Origin: Homalodisca vitripennis
Taxonomy: Eukaryota; Arthropoda; Insecta; Hemiptera; Cicadellidae
Reading direction: 5' to 3'
DNA: 64,000 nt
Assembly: GCF_021130785.1 (NCBI RefSeq)
Contig: NW_025777640.1
Span: 1 to 64,000 of the forward strand
Numbering within the stretch: the stretch's first letter is position 1; every line of letters starts with the position of its first letter. The notes beneath the pieces were generated by a model that worked only from the letters and a program-made list of their open reading frames with translations, ran no database searches and was not told the DNA's origin. Positions 23,284-35,340 of this stretch are shown one piece after another. The position numbers were made by a program, and so were the translations under genes.

Positions 23284-23395
23284 ACACAACAGAAATAGAA
23301 AACGATTAAAAAATTGGCACACTAAACCAAAAAATATCAAAAACAATCAAATTACAAATTTAAAGATCATCCATCTAAATGTAAGAAGTCTTCTT

Positions 23396-26228
23396 ATGAA
23401 AATGGGTCAAATTGAAATCTTCCTAGAAGAAGAAAATCCTGACTTTTTTATTGTTAGTGAACATGGGCTAGACTCTGAACAAATCAATATGGTAAATTTT
23501 CAAAATTTTGTTTTGGAAAGTAGCTATGAGAGAAATAACATGAAAATGGGTGGAGTAGCTATTTACAGAAATAAACAAACAATTCTAAAAACAATCCGTT
23601 CGAACATAGGAAAGAATTTATCGGAAAATAAAGTGTTTGAATGTTGTGAAATAAAAATTGACTCTGGAATAGAAAAATTCCTGATAGCTGGTATCTACAG
23701 AAGTCCAGATAGTTGCATAAATACTTTTATTGGAAAACTAAACCAGTACCTCTCAAAGATTAAATCGACAAAGACTTTAAACAAAATAGTAATTGGAGGA
23801 GACTATAATATAAATATTCTTCAAAATGACAACAATGCCGTACTTTTAAAAAATGCTTTTAAAAGTTATGGATTAAAACCAAAAATAAACTCAGCTACAA
23901 GGATCACTGAAAATACTGCGACTTGTATAGATAACTTTTTCACTAATTTAGTTCACACTACCAGCAATATTATTGAACCACTAATATCTGACCACCAAGC
24001 AATAGAAATTACGGTAAACATAAACCATAAAGACAAACTGAAAAATAAAAAATCAAAGATTAGATCCCTCAAACATAAAAATTTGCAGGAACTGAAACTT
24101 AGACTAAAAACTGAAAACTGGATGGATGTATTAAATGAAAAAGACCCACACAAAAAATATCAAAAATTTGTTGACACTTTTTTATATTACTTTAACATCT
24201 CATGTCCGGAAAAAGAAACTATTTTAAAAGAAAATATTAAAATTAAGTGGAAAAACGATGAGGTGATGACACTTAAAGCTGAAATGGTCGAACATTATAA
24301 TCACTGGTTACAATTTAGAAATACTGAAAATAAAGAAATATACAAAGGCTCACTGAATAAATATAGACAATGTATACTTGATACCAAAGCAGCCTGGTTT
24401 AACCAGAGAATTGAAAATGCCTCAAACAAACCAAAAGAATCTTGGAAAATTGTAAACCAGCACAGAGCCTCTACATCCACAAATGCTAAAAATTTAATTT
24501 TACGTCAAGGGAATAATGTATTAAAAAATCCTAAAGACAACTGTGATATAATTAGCAGTTATTTTGTAAATGTTGCCAGTACCATCAGGCAGGAACTTGA
24601 CTGCAACAAACAACATAAAAATCCAAACATAAAAACCGACAAGATTTTTAATAGATTTGAATTGGTAAATGAAGAAAAAATTGAAAAAATTTTTAAAACT
24701 TTTTCTCCTAAAACATCAACAGGACTTGATGGTGTGTGTATGAAAGCAGTAAAATTCTGCAAAGACGAGTTAAAGGTACCTCTCGTCAGCCTGATAAATG
24801 CCTCACTCTCGGGGGGCGTTTTTTCCGGACGGTTGCAAGGTGGCCAAGGTCAGACCACTTTTTAAGGGTGGGGATGGGTTGGAGGTGTGCAACTATCGTC
24901 CGATATCCCTCCTACCAATTTTTTCCAAATTTATCGAAAGAGCAGTTTGTGACCAACTGACTGCCTACCTAGAAGATAATAATCTCTTGGTTGGCAGGCA
25001 GTATGGTTTTAGAAAAAACAAATCGACAAAATTGGCACTCATTGATTTCATAAACGAATGTATCGATGCAGTTGATGCGGGGGAGATCGTTCATGGTTGC
25101 TATGCCGATCTCTCGAAGGCTTTCGACTGTGTTGATGCAGACACACTCATCCAAAAATTGAATTCCTTGGGCATCCAAAATCCAGAGTTGGGTTGGTTCT
25201 CCTCATACCTGAGAAACCGATTCCAGGTGGTAGAGATCCAACACGAGTCAAAATTCAACAAAATTCAAAATTATCGCTCAAACCCTGAACTGATCCAGTG
25301 TGGGGTACCTCAGGGATCAATTCTAGGACCATTGCTTTTTTTGATTTATATAAACGACATCGCAGATGTCGTTCCCGAAAAAAATCTTTTCATTTTTGCA
25401 GACGATACCACTCTTATCACCAAACAAAGAAGTAGGGAGGCTCTCGAAATTGACTCTTTCACCAAAATCAACAATCTTGCACAATTCTTTTCCCAAAATT
25501 TTCTCAAACTCAACCCAGAAAAAACAAAATGCATGGTCATTCAGACCCAGCAAAGAAAATCCAAAACTGAGCTTTCAGGAGCCCCTGTCATTTGCATTGG
25601 TGATGTTGAGTTGGAAACGACCTCAACAGCAAAACTGTTGGGGGTGATGTTGGACGAGGGTTTGTGTTGGACTGAGCAGTTGGTGGCATTAGAAAGCAAG
25701 CTCTCAAAAGGAATCTTTGTCATTCGAAGCCTCAGTGCTTTCAAAAATCTGAAACTCATGAAAAATGTCTACCACTGCTTGGTCGAATCGCACATCTCCT
25801 ACTCAATCGCCCTGTGGGGAGCAAAGGAATCAGCCTTGAGCAAAATTTTCATTGTTCAAAAAAAGGCAATCAGAGCAATGCTGAGACTGCCCCCTCAAGC
25901 CCATTGCAAGCAACACTTTCAAAGGCTGGAAATCTGTACTATACCTAGTCTTTACATTTATGAAATGGCAAACTACATTAAGTTCAACCATCTTGAATTT
26001 GTTAATAACACCCATAGGTACAATACTAGAAACAAACATTTGTATTCTGAGCAGCATAACCTAAAAATTTTTGAAACAAAACCACTCTACCCAGGTCTTA
26101 AAATTTATCAAAAACTACCACTTTCCATTAGAAACATAATTCCTGTAAACAAATTCAAGAGTGAACTCAAAGATTTTTTAATAAAAAAAAGTTATTACTC
26201 ATTGTCAGAGTTTTTAACAGAAAGTTAA
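23396..26228 (+). pseudogene. LINE ORF2: APE endonuclease and reverse transcriptase, frameshifted
   Basis: ORF2 cuts target DNA and copies the element RNA into the nick. In the first frame (23396-24865) endonuclease motifs are SEHG with Glu22, GGVAIY (52-57), IYRSP (100-104), GGDYNI (134-139), CIDNFF (177-182) and SDH with Asp199/His200. In the second frame (24798-26228) RT motifs are RPISLLP (34-40), YADLSKAFD with Asp104, GVPQGSILGPLL (169-180) and FADD (200-203), then LGVMLD and a C-terminal domain. One single-base frame change in a homopolymer-rich spot near 24812-24826 separates them. The endonuclease domain begins upstream of the first ATG: KIIHLNVRSL lies at about 23363-23392, and that frame is open back to about 23244, overlapping the end of ORF1. 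All main catalytic residues seem present. Confidence 0.9.
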
Positions 26229-26230
26229 CA

Positions 26231-26350
26231 CCCCCCCCCCCCCCGTGACCCTTTCCTAGGGCACTAATGACTCGTCCAACGCCGTTACCAGGCCAACTGG
26301 ACATGACATCAAGTACAAAGTAAGTACAAAGTACAAAGTAAGTACAAAGT
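26231..26350 (+). repeat. LINE 3' UTR with C14 run and tandem tail
   Basis: A run of 14 C follows the ORF2 stop almost directly. After about 65 ordinary bases come irregular tandem copies of AAGTACAAAGT and GTACAAA (26311-26350). Short tandem tails are the normal 3' ends of CR1/L2-like LINEs. Confidence 0.75.
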
Positions 26351-26352
26351 AA

Positions 26353-26750
26353 TTTGTATTGTATACTTACACAATCTGATTTGTTTTAAATTAATAGTAA
26401 AATTTCCTCTAATAAAGAAATTGGACATCTATTCCCTAGTTCTGATATCAAAATGTCACTAATAAAAATTGTTAAAAAAACTAAATAATTTTTTTCACAT
26501 ATTTTATTTTTAGTTTGAAACATTTAAAATCAACCCTTAGACACGACAATAAATGTTATATCCGCACCAGCTAACTATATACAATGAGAGCATTTTATAT
26601 ATTTATCTAGTAGTCTGACAGTGACGTGTCTATTTTTTTTGACGGTTTTTTTAAGTGTTGCAAGGCAGAAAATGTATCTGAGAAAGCATTATCGTGTCAT
26701 ATGTTTAACCTTTTCACACACTAATACCAAACATAGGCTGTCAACGAATT
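26353..26750 (+). repeat. Repeat R2, right half
   Basis: It resumes the R2 match on the far side of the LINE: TTGTATACTTACACAATCTG here corresponds to the minus strand near 7545-7570, and the order holds through AAATGTTATATCC near 26555 and CCAAACATAGGC near 26730. Homology to 6890-7570 fades after about 26750. Confidence 0.7.
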
Positions 26751-28346
26751 TCTTCTTAGAAAAATCCATAATTGTTTCAAGGACCACCAGGTTATGTGTG
26801 TATACAGTGTAAGTTGGATCTTACCTCCTAGACCATCATTAATATATTTGTATTACATTTACTATTTTTTCACCTGGAACACGTTCCTAGTAGTTAATTA
26901 ACTGTTATGCTAACAGTGGCAACAGCAATGTATATTTGTAAAAAAATGTTCTTTTGTTTTTCTTATGCATATAATGTTTACGTACTCTTGTAAAAACACT
27001 GTTAGATCTAGTTCACAATATAAGACTATTAAAATTAATTGCAAATAACTTGTAATTGCTGCAGTCATCAAATGTTGCCACAGTGTAAAGATATTCCAAG
27101 GTAGAGCCGTCATTAAGTCTTACAAATATCAGCTCAACCTTATAGTCCCAACCCTGTGAGCAGCGGCTCCTCTGTCGAGCGGGAATAAGTTTTATCGTAT
27201 TGTTACGTCCACGGTTATTAGACTGTGGTTACGTCTAATGATTTTTTAGCTTTATCTATTAATTAATTTAAACATTTGCTGTTTATCTTCAAACAGAGAG
27301 ATTTTAAAATATCAGTATTAAAGTGATTTGGGAATCTTAAAGTTTTATTCCAACTTACTAAAATAAAAGCATCACGTCCCATAGAGTCCATTAAATATAA
27401 ACTATAAATGTTAAATATTTAGACCTTAATAACGTTTTATTGTCGTAACAAATCAAAGTCCTACGATTTTATTTACTTAACAAATATTTACTTAGATATT
27501 CCTAGTAATAACTAAGACTTTATAAGTGACATTCATATAAAATGTTTTACTCCAGATTCTAAAACAATGTTGAGTGATTCTTACAAGATAGAATAGTTTG
27601 TGTATGAGATGCCTTGTCTTATGATTCTTTGTTACTGCTTATGTTAATGATATGAGGCTATTAACTCTGATAAACATATTTAACAGATTTGTAAAGTAAT
27701 ATAATATATTCAGGAAAGTAATATAAATAAATAAATAAGGAGCCCAAATTCGATACGCTTTTAATATTTATATGAACAAAGCGCTTTCAACACACGTATA
27801 TAATACAAATACCTTTTCAGTAATGCAATATAGGAGCTATCGTAATAAGCAGAGAATGTACCACCACATATCTTTTCTCGCCAGTTGATAGAGTTTCTGC
27901 ATTCCCTACCAAGTGCCTCTCCGGATATCTGCAAATTGTCTTTCTGGATATAAGTGTCTTATCGGATAAGTTCCTACTTCAGCACCGTTGGAAATTTGTG
28001 CTACTGATAGCATGAAAAATTTGGATTTTATGCCATATGTTGCATTAGAAAGTTTTATGTTTGTACGTTTACTCGTACGGAATATATTTAGCCGTTTCAA
28101 GACTCCTCAGTACTCCGGTAAAAATCGGTTCATTTTTAAAAGCGCGGACAGACAGACTACGAGTGATAGGCTTCGCTCAAGCTCAAGCAATAATTTAGTT
28201 TTTTCAACACAAATTAAGTTTCAGGAATATGATTGGTAATATAAGGACCAAGAGCTGAACGTAATGGCTACCGGATTTTATGGGTTCAAAGTGTCCCATT
28301 TCCCAGTACAAGACAGCAGTAGCCATCATGTTACATTTGACTTTTA
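26751..28346. other. AT-rich stretch, no gene seen
   Basis: No convincing coding region. Near 28140-28160 there is a GCGGACAGACAGAC word, a motif that occurs again near 32350-32375 and, in reverse sense, near 47955-47975; such words often mark the ends or interiors of dispersed insect repeats. A short AAATAAATAAATAAG run lies near 27725-27740. Confidence 0.45.
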
Positions 28347-28348
28347 TA

Positions 28349-28975
28349 CAGGGTGAGGCAAACCACCCGTACAGTACGTATAGCGGCCAAACCAAACGAG
28401 GTAGATTATTCGTAACAACTTAAACCCCCCTATTTCCACCCCAAAGAATTTGGAAAAATTATTTTGAAATACCTAAAACTCCCCAAAAGCGTAGTTTTTG
28501 GGGTGTAGGGGTGGTTTTTGGAAAATTTTCAGATGTAAAGGTATGTTGAGTTATACCTCATTTTAAAGGTATTTCTTCTCTAATTATTTTGATACAAAAA
28601 GTTTGAACTTATCTTGCCGCTTATGTACAGGGTACACCAAAACGTTAAAAAATCAGGGGTTTGTGGGTAAATTTATTGCAACTACCTGCACAAATGTAGA
28701 GAGACGATATTTTTGTTGAAAACTAATGATGAGATGGATTATCGAAAAATATCATCAAATGCTACCCTACCCCAAAATTTACACATTTTAAAAATACATC
28801 GAATTTTGAAATATTTAACAGCCCCAATCTAAAAAAAATCAAATAGCAACCTAGGTTGTGTTGTACATCATTAGAAAGGTCTTTAAAAAATAAACATTTT
28901 CTACATTTAAAGTTTGTCTCTATCTCCAATGGTTTCAAAACTGTAGTACAAAAATAGATTTTTTTATAACTTTAC
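28349..28975 (+). repeat. Left terminal inverted repeat of the DD41D element
   Basis: It pairs with 30850-31482. The inner border was set where CAATGGTTTCAAAACTGTAG and the following T-rich stretch stop matching. The outer end sits directly against TA. Confidence 0.85.
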
Positions 28976-29494
28976 TCAATGTATTTATTATAAAAGTCAG
29001 TGCAATGTGCAAGTAAAAAAAAGTTCCAACAGTAAACTCGTCTCTTATTTTTATGATTGAAAAAATACTGTATCCAATTTTTAAAAGAGTCTTTTAAAAT
29101 TTAATAAGGTATTGGAAAACTGTAAACTACAATGTCTTACGATAAGTGCTCATGAACAGGTACTCATGAAACAGGAAAATTACCCAGTTATTAAATTAGT
29201 ACATTTTCAATTATAAAAAGTTTTACACTTCAATTACACAAAATGTATAGAAGAAAACCTGTTGTTATTTAATCATTGATGTGAGTGTCATGGAAGGAAG
29301 GAGTATCCTGTCATTATTTAACAAAATAAACACTTCAAACTGGCTTTGAAACAAATCTACCATGTTACAGCAGCATCACGGTAAACTATCAATATGACAA
29401 TTATCAAACTAAAACCAACAATAGCCTAGTAACTGACCTCATGAAGAGTTAAAACCGGTGCTCAAACTGCAACCCATTGTTTTCCAGACAGAAT

Positions 29495-30481
29495 TCAATC
29501 CTTGAAGGTGAAGCTATCTACAGCTCTAATTATCTCTTCTCTACTGGTCTTGTTTATAGCCTCCCTTATCCACTGCATCATGTCCTCTCTAGTTGTTGGT
29601 CTTGATTTATACACTAGTTCTTTTAGTCTACACCACAAGTAAAAGTCCATACACGGTAAATCAGGAGATCTCGCTGGGTAGTTCACAGGGCCGCCTCTTC
29701 CAATCCATCTGTCAGGGTATTGCTCGTTTAGAATTAATCGAGAATCTTCGGCGTAGTGTGCTGGTGCCCCATCGTGCATAAACCACATACATTGTAAGAC
29801 TTCCTCAGGGATTTCGATCAATAAATTAGGCATGTGACCAATGAGAAAGTTGATATAAACTACTCGGTCTAGGCGATCGTCAAAGAAGAATGGCCCTACA
29901 ATTTTGTCACCGATAATACCGCACCAGGTATTTAGTGTCCAGTACCTTTGGTTGTCCACTTCTCGCATCCAGTGTGAGTTTTCAAACGCCCAGTATCTCA
30001 TATTTTGAAGGTTCACTTCTCCATTACTCCTAAACGTGGCCTCATCCCACCACAAAATGTTACGGTGAAAGTTTTGATTTTGTTGTAGTTTTTCTCGAGC
30101 CCACAAACAAAAGTTCATTCTATGAAAGTAATCATCTCCATGGAGTTCTTGATGTAATGACATCCTATATGGGTGCATTTTGTGATCGTGAACGATTCTT
30201 AAAACAGATCTTTGACTCATACCAGAATCAAGAGCTACTCTTCGTGTAGAATCATGAGGATCTAGTTCAAAGGCTGCCAAAACTTTGGGTGCCCTATCAC
30301 TTCTCACGGGTCTAGCGAGTTCCTTTCCTTTGTTGTGGTCAGGTTGAACATGACCTGTATCACGAACTGGACGAGCAAGTCTTTGAAAAACGTTCCTGGA
30401 GTGATGCTCGCGGTCTGGGTAACGTTGGGCATAAAGAAGAGCAGCAGCTGAGTAATTTTGGAAACATTCCCCTAACACCAT
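29495..30481 (-). CDS. Mariner-superfamily transposase, DD41D
   Basis: The 328-residue frame encodes a DDE/D transposase that cuts and joins the element ends. The N-terminal part (residues 1-45, with NYSAAALLYAQRYPDR) resembles the DUF4817-type helix-turn-helix leader common in insect mariner proteins, and a second helix-turn-helix lies at about 78-107 (RRVALDSGMSQRSVLRIV). Catalytic residues are Asp146 in WWDEATF, Asp237 in FMHDGAPAHY and Asp279 in SPDLPCMDFYLW. The last two are separated by 41 residues, hence DD41D. An ATG 36 bases upstream (30515-30517) is in frame, but TAA at codon 4 (30506-30508) interrupts it; the stretch between still reads as protein (NEEAFQKL), so the original start was probably upstream. 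Translation from the Met at 30481 would lose only about 12 residues. Confidence 0.85.
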   Translation of the reverse strand: MVLGECFQNYSAAALLYAQRYPDREHHSRNVFQRLARPVRDTGHVQPDHNKGKELARPVRSDRAPKVLAAFELDPHDSTRRVALDSGMSQRSVLRIVHDHKMHPYRMSLHQELHGDDYFHRMNFCLWAREKLQQNQNFHRNILWWDEATFRSNGEVNLQNMRYWAFENSHWMREVDNQRYWTLNTWCGIIGDKIVGPFFFDDRLDRVVYINFLIGHMPNLLIEIPEEVLQCMWFMHDGAPAHYAEDSRLILNEQYPDRWIGRGGPVNYPARSPDLPCMDFYLWCRLKELVYKSRPTTREDMMQWIREAINKTSREEIIRAVDSFTFKD

Positions 30482-30849
30482 AAGCTTCTGGAATGCCTCC
30501 TCATTTTAGAACGGCATTTTAGAAGAAACAAAACTTACACTAAGTACTTTAAAAAAATTTAAATTAATATCTACCTCATACCACGTGGTCACAAGAACAA
30601 CTGAATAGGGAGACGATAATAACAGAAATTAGATAAGAGACTAAGGAATTGGTTCCAAAGTTCTTCCAGGGGCAACTCGTGTATTTGGGATTGTTAGAAC
30701 ACCACGGTTAGATTGCTTTTGAAACATGTTACACTGATAGAAATCCTGATGTGTTTTGTACTACATTATTTAAAAACAAATTAAACTTAAAAGTCCAACT
30801 TGTTTTCCATTTGTTTCATTAGATTTTGATATTAATACAAACTAAGTTA

Positions 30850-31482
30850 GTAAAATTATTAAAAAATCTATTTTTGTACTACAGTTTTGAAACCATTGGA
30901 GATAGAGACAAACTTTAACTGTAGAAAATGTTTATTTTTTAAAGACCTTTCTAATGATGTACAACACAACCTAGGTTGCTATTTGATTTTTTTTAGATTG
31001 GGGCTGTTAAATATTTCAAAATTCGATGTATTTTTAAAATGTGTAAATTTTGGGGTAGGGTAGCATTTGATGATATTTTTCGATAATCCATCTCATCATT
31101 AGTTTTCAACAAAAATATCGTCTCTCTACATTTGTGCAGGTAGTTGCAATAAATTTACCCACAAACCCCTGATTTTTTAACGTTTTGGTGTACCCTGTAC
31201 ATAAGCGGCAAGATAAGTTCAAACTTTTTGTATCAAAATAATTAGAGAAGAAATACCTTTAAAATGAGGTATAACTCAAAATACCTTTATATTTGAAAAT
31301 TTTCCAAAAACCACCCCTACCCCCCCAAAAAATACCCCTTTGGGGAGTTTTAGAGATTTCAAAATAATTTCTCCAAATTCTTTGGGGTGGAAATATGGGG
31401 GTATAAGTTGTTACGAATAATCTACCTCGTTTGGTTTGGCCGCTATACGTACTGTACTGTACGGGTGGTCTGCCTCACCCTG
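30850..31482 (-). repeat. Right terminal inverted repeat of the DD41D element
   Basis: It pairs with 28349-28975 in inverse orientation and ends GCCTCACCCTG next to TA at 31483-31484. The arm carries an extra run of C near 31319-31326 and other small differences from the left arm. Confidence 0.85.
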
Positions 31483-31484
31483 TA

Positions 31485-34400
31485 TTGCACCTGTTTATAT
31501 CAAAACAAACGATTTTAATAACCAATTTATTTTTAAGGATCAATTTATTTCATTAATATTATCTTTTTACCTCATAGCTGTGAACGGTTTTAATAAAAAA
31601 ACAGAAAATGAAGCCTTCTAATAACTCTAAAGAAACCTATAGCCAATGAATTTTTGAAGCTCGTATACGAGATAGTTTTTTTTAAAAGATCGTCAAACAG
31701 AAAAGTCGTTACGTTTCTCGTACCCGTTCATTCCAAAATTAAAAAGACAGGCTAAATGTCAAAGGATCCTAACATAAAGTACAATCATGTTTCTACATGT
31801 TCTCTGTACGCATTCGTAATGGAACTTGTGACGATTCTTGATTACAACTACACTCCTCTGTACGACAATTTTTACATCAAACGGTGAGTTATGCCATAAA
31901 ACATTTTATGTTTATACATAATGAATGTTCTAATAAATAGTGCTACCTCTAGTAATAGAATATTGTAATTGGAAATGTAATTTGTAATGTATTTAGAACT
32001 ATGGTATTTGTGTACTATCAGGAAGATTGTGTAACGCGAGTGATGATTGTCATGGATATAATGATGAGTGAGGTGTGGGGAAACAATAAGTAAAGACTTA
32101 AATTTAAATACATTAATGCTTTGAATATAATGGTCTTAAAATTTCATAAAACTTTCAGCTTGTTAAAGAATTTATTTATTCTGTAATTTTTTGGTGATAT
32201 CCTAATTACCTTTAACATTATCATAAAATATTCTTTAATGCCGAGTAAATTCTAATGGACATTTACCATCATTAAACTCGGTGTTACCTGTATATAAATT
32301 AAGGTTATGGAAAAATATCTAAAATTGATCAGTTTGTTCTCGAGATATCGTGCGGACAGACAGACAGACAGTAATTATATTTTGTACATCCCTCTAGTGA
32401 TAAATTTAATGGCATTTTCGCTAAATAAAATGAATTGGATTCATGATGAATGAAGTCCGGCAACTCGCATCAACAAGCTGGCAATGTCTGGTCTATTTAA
32501 TAGGAGACACGAAGGCATATTTCAAACAGATTTACTATTCTGTGAGTTTGCATGTAAAGATAGACATTTTTATCCTTGCAAAATACGGCTACAGAAATTA
32601 CAAACACCTGAGCCACCTTAATCTTTATTTCTGATTGTTAGTGAAGCCTATTAAGGGCTGGAGAATGTGTATTTATATCTCGAGAGCGAACTGACTTATA
32701 ACTTGTTCTGTAGAGCTTAATTTTCTATAAATATCATAGGAGTTGAATTATAATGCATGTTAAAACATGGGATTCACCTGATTGTGTGAACATATTTATA
32801 TTATTTTATTGGTTGTCCAATATGACAAAGAGGAAATCTTTAAATAATTAAATTTTCCAACAAATTGTGTATGTTTACGGAATTTAATATTTGACTTGTA
32901 ACATGTTTATTGACCTCGAATATCCATAAGTGCTTCTATAAAAATTTGGCAGTAATCACTTCTCTTTTTCCGCTGGAGTTTTAAACATTTCTTTTCTTAG
33001 TAATGTTTGTCTGACTTTGCAGGACACATCAAGCATAAAATGTTCTACTGGGCTTGAAATTTTGCATGTACCCTCAGCTTTTGACATAACGCGTAGTATG
33101 TTTTACTAAAGAACACGTTTACTATTTACGGTGCACGGAGAGCAGTAGTTATGGTTCAGCTTGCATTGGAGATACAACACGTTTAATACCTAAACGAATG
33201 AACACATGGCACACAACCCGGTAAGATGCAGAAGAATAGGCCATAACATTTTTTCAAAATGTGTTGGTTTGCAAAATGTAACTATCTTGACACACTAAAC
33301 AAAACATGTAATAGTACTGAAATTAAATTTAAACTGTATTGTATATTTGAATTTCCTATAAATACGAGTACTCAGTAATATTCTACCACCTAGTTATGTA
33401 GTTTTTCAAAATATTAACCCAAGAATCGTTTAGATAAAATACGCCATTCAAGTGTTTCTATAATACAAAGTTATATTACATAAATTTTACATTCAATTTA
33501 GACAAAACATAAGCAATAATGGCAGATAAAAATGTCCTTGAGTTATCTGTAACATTATGTATCACATTTGCTCTGATATTATTACAGAATTATCAATGAT
33601 AATGTCCGCCTACGTCTAAAATAAGATTACGAAACACATTTTCAAAAAATTTTCATCATAATCAATAAATAATCAGCTCAATCTTTCTAAAATTTACCAA
33701 ACTTTCAAATATATAAAACTAGTAAGCATTCCGTACTCTTCATAAATAAAACATTACACACTCATTGAGCTACATCGAGCTCATACTATAATATGAACTA
33801 CATGTAATCTGAATATCAGAACATACCACACAATCAAGTATTGTAATATTATACACAATGTAGTAAACATTTTGTGCCTAAGTTAAGTTACCTTTAAGCT
33901 ATTAAATATTTCTTAATTCCATGTTCTAAGCAATTCACAATTATCACAATTAAATTTTGCACAATAATAGTTGAGTCATATTAATAGACTACATTGTTTA
34001 AAACATTATACACATTCCTCTATGCATTTCATGGAAATACTATCTTTGTACCAGTTATCTATTTAAATATATTTTGTCTCAAGTGGTAACATATTTTGTT
34101 AACTAGTTTTAAATAAATTTTATCAATATGCTTATTAGCTTGTTACTATTAATGAAAAACAAGGGATTGTTCGTTTTTCAAAAACATCTTTTCTCCTAGG
34201 GATCCAACAATTATAATTGTACCAATTAATAATACTTTTATTTATTATTTGTTAATATTCTGAACCATGTAAAATATATATATATATATTTCTTAATATT
34301 CCAAAACCGTACATCTTACATTTTTAAAATTTAATAGTAATACTCTGACGATATCAAATGGATGTAAATTAATTATAGCCTACTATGTAATTATTCATTA

Positions 34401-35237
34401 TTCCTTTATATTTTGTATGAATTTACTAAATGAAACCAAATGCATGATCCAATCTGGTATGAAGCTTGAAATGTAAATATATCGCATAAAATCTTTCTTT
34501 TCCTTTCTTTGAGATGATTTAGATAGAATATTCATTACAGCTCCAGTTATTTGTATATTTAAAATAATGTTTGTGATATAGTAACTAAAATTATAACCTA
34601 GTTCAGAGCAATAACATATTTAATTTTTCTGCAAATTGTTACACAATAACATGTTTAAAATAAACCTAATTAATATCATCGTAATACTGCACTTTGGAGC
34701 TGGCCAGACAATAAAGTGCGTATTGTATTGTAGAGTATCTCGTAAGATTTCTATGCTACAACTGATAACATAAAGAATATTAAGAATAAACATTCTTTTG
34801 ATTTCAGATAAATTCCAACAGCGTTTTAAAATAATAGGTTTATAAAATATAGCAGTGGTGTTTTTGAGACTATTCAGCAAAATTTTTAGCGTTGACGATC
34901 CCTACCAGCGGTAATCGAAACGTTTTAAACCGTTTCTGTGGCAAGAATCTACTCTTTGTGCAAATGAAGTCTAAGTACCTTTCTCGTCTTAAAACAAAAA
35001 CTGCGAGTCCATTATGTCTTTCTAAGATAACTTTTATACAACACTGGCAAATTAAAATTGGAAAATTACAATGTCTGTACCCGAAAACAAAGTTTTAAAT
35101 TATATAGTTATAACAGTTACACTCTCATAACATAAGAACCAATATTCTTTTAGTGTTTTGAATATAACCAGCACTGTTTTGGCAAACTATAAATTGTTAG
35201 ATATTGATAAAATACAATTACTTCTGATAACATAAAT
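31485..35237. other. AT-rich stretch, no gene seen
   Basis: No domain found. It includes a GACAGACAGACAGACAG microsatellite-like word near 32354-32371 preceded by TCTCGAGATATCGTGCG, and an (AT)n run at 34273-34289. The frames at 32443-32634, 34620-34880 and 34892-35098 show no family resemblance. Confidence 0.45.
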
Positions 35238-35340
35238 TTAGCTTAACTCTTTATTGAGGGACTTTGTAATGTCTGCTATCCATTATGTGATTTAGCAGCA
35301 TTGTAAATATTTAACTGTCATTCTGAGCTTTCATTATCTG
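35238..35340 (+). repeat. Partial copy of repeat block I
   Basis: The order TAACTCTTTATTGAGGGACT, then TTTAGCAGCATTGTA, matches 42555-42625 and 43758-43825, and the minus strand of about 185-260. Homology beyond these words is weak. Confidence 0.5.

Larger units (their letters stand above)
22441..26352 (+). mobile_element. CR1-group LINE, 5'-truncated, one frameshift in ORF2
   Basis: A non-LTR retrotransposon of 3.9 kb with two ORFs and a 3' tail, inserted into repeat R2. The esterase-type ORF1 together with an APE-type endonuclease and reverse transcriptase in ORF2 points to the CR1/L2-like group. The 5' UTR and the start of ORF1 are missing. The 3' UTR is short, has a C14 run (26231-26244) and ends in tandem GTACAAA-type repeats (26311-26350) in place of a poly(A) tail, as is usual for this group. 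No target-site duplication was found; compared with the empty relative at 6890-7920, about 54 target bases are missing. Apart from the truncation and the single frameshift, coding sequence looks well kept, so the insertion is probably fairly young. Confidence 0.9.
28349..31482 (-). mobile_element. Mariner-type DD41D transposon with about 630-bp terminal inverted repeats
   Basis: The element starts CAGGGTGAGGCAAACCACCC and ends with the inverse complement, ending GCCTCACCCTG, flanked on both sides by TA (28347-28348 and 31483-31484), the target duplication of the Tc1/mariner superfamily. The inverted repeats are unusually long: about 28349-28975 and 30850-31482, with strong match over their whole length by eye, differing in a few bases and small indels. 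The unique middle holds one transposase gene on the minus strand. Total length is 3134 bp. Typical mariner TIRs are about 30 bp, so this structure is atypical. The near-identity of both arms suggests recent insertion or homogenisation between arms. Confidence 0.9.

Noticed and set aside
25323..25759. Minus-strand and alternate-frame ORFs within the LINE
   Set aside because: They overlap the reverse-transcriptase core in other frames and show no domain.
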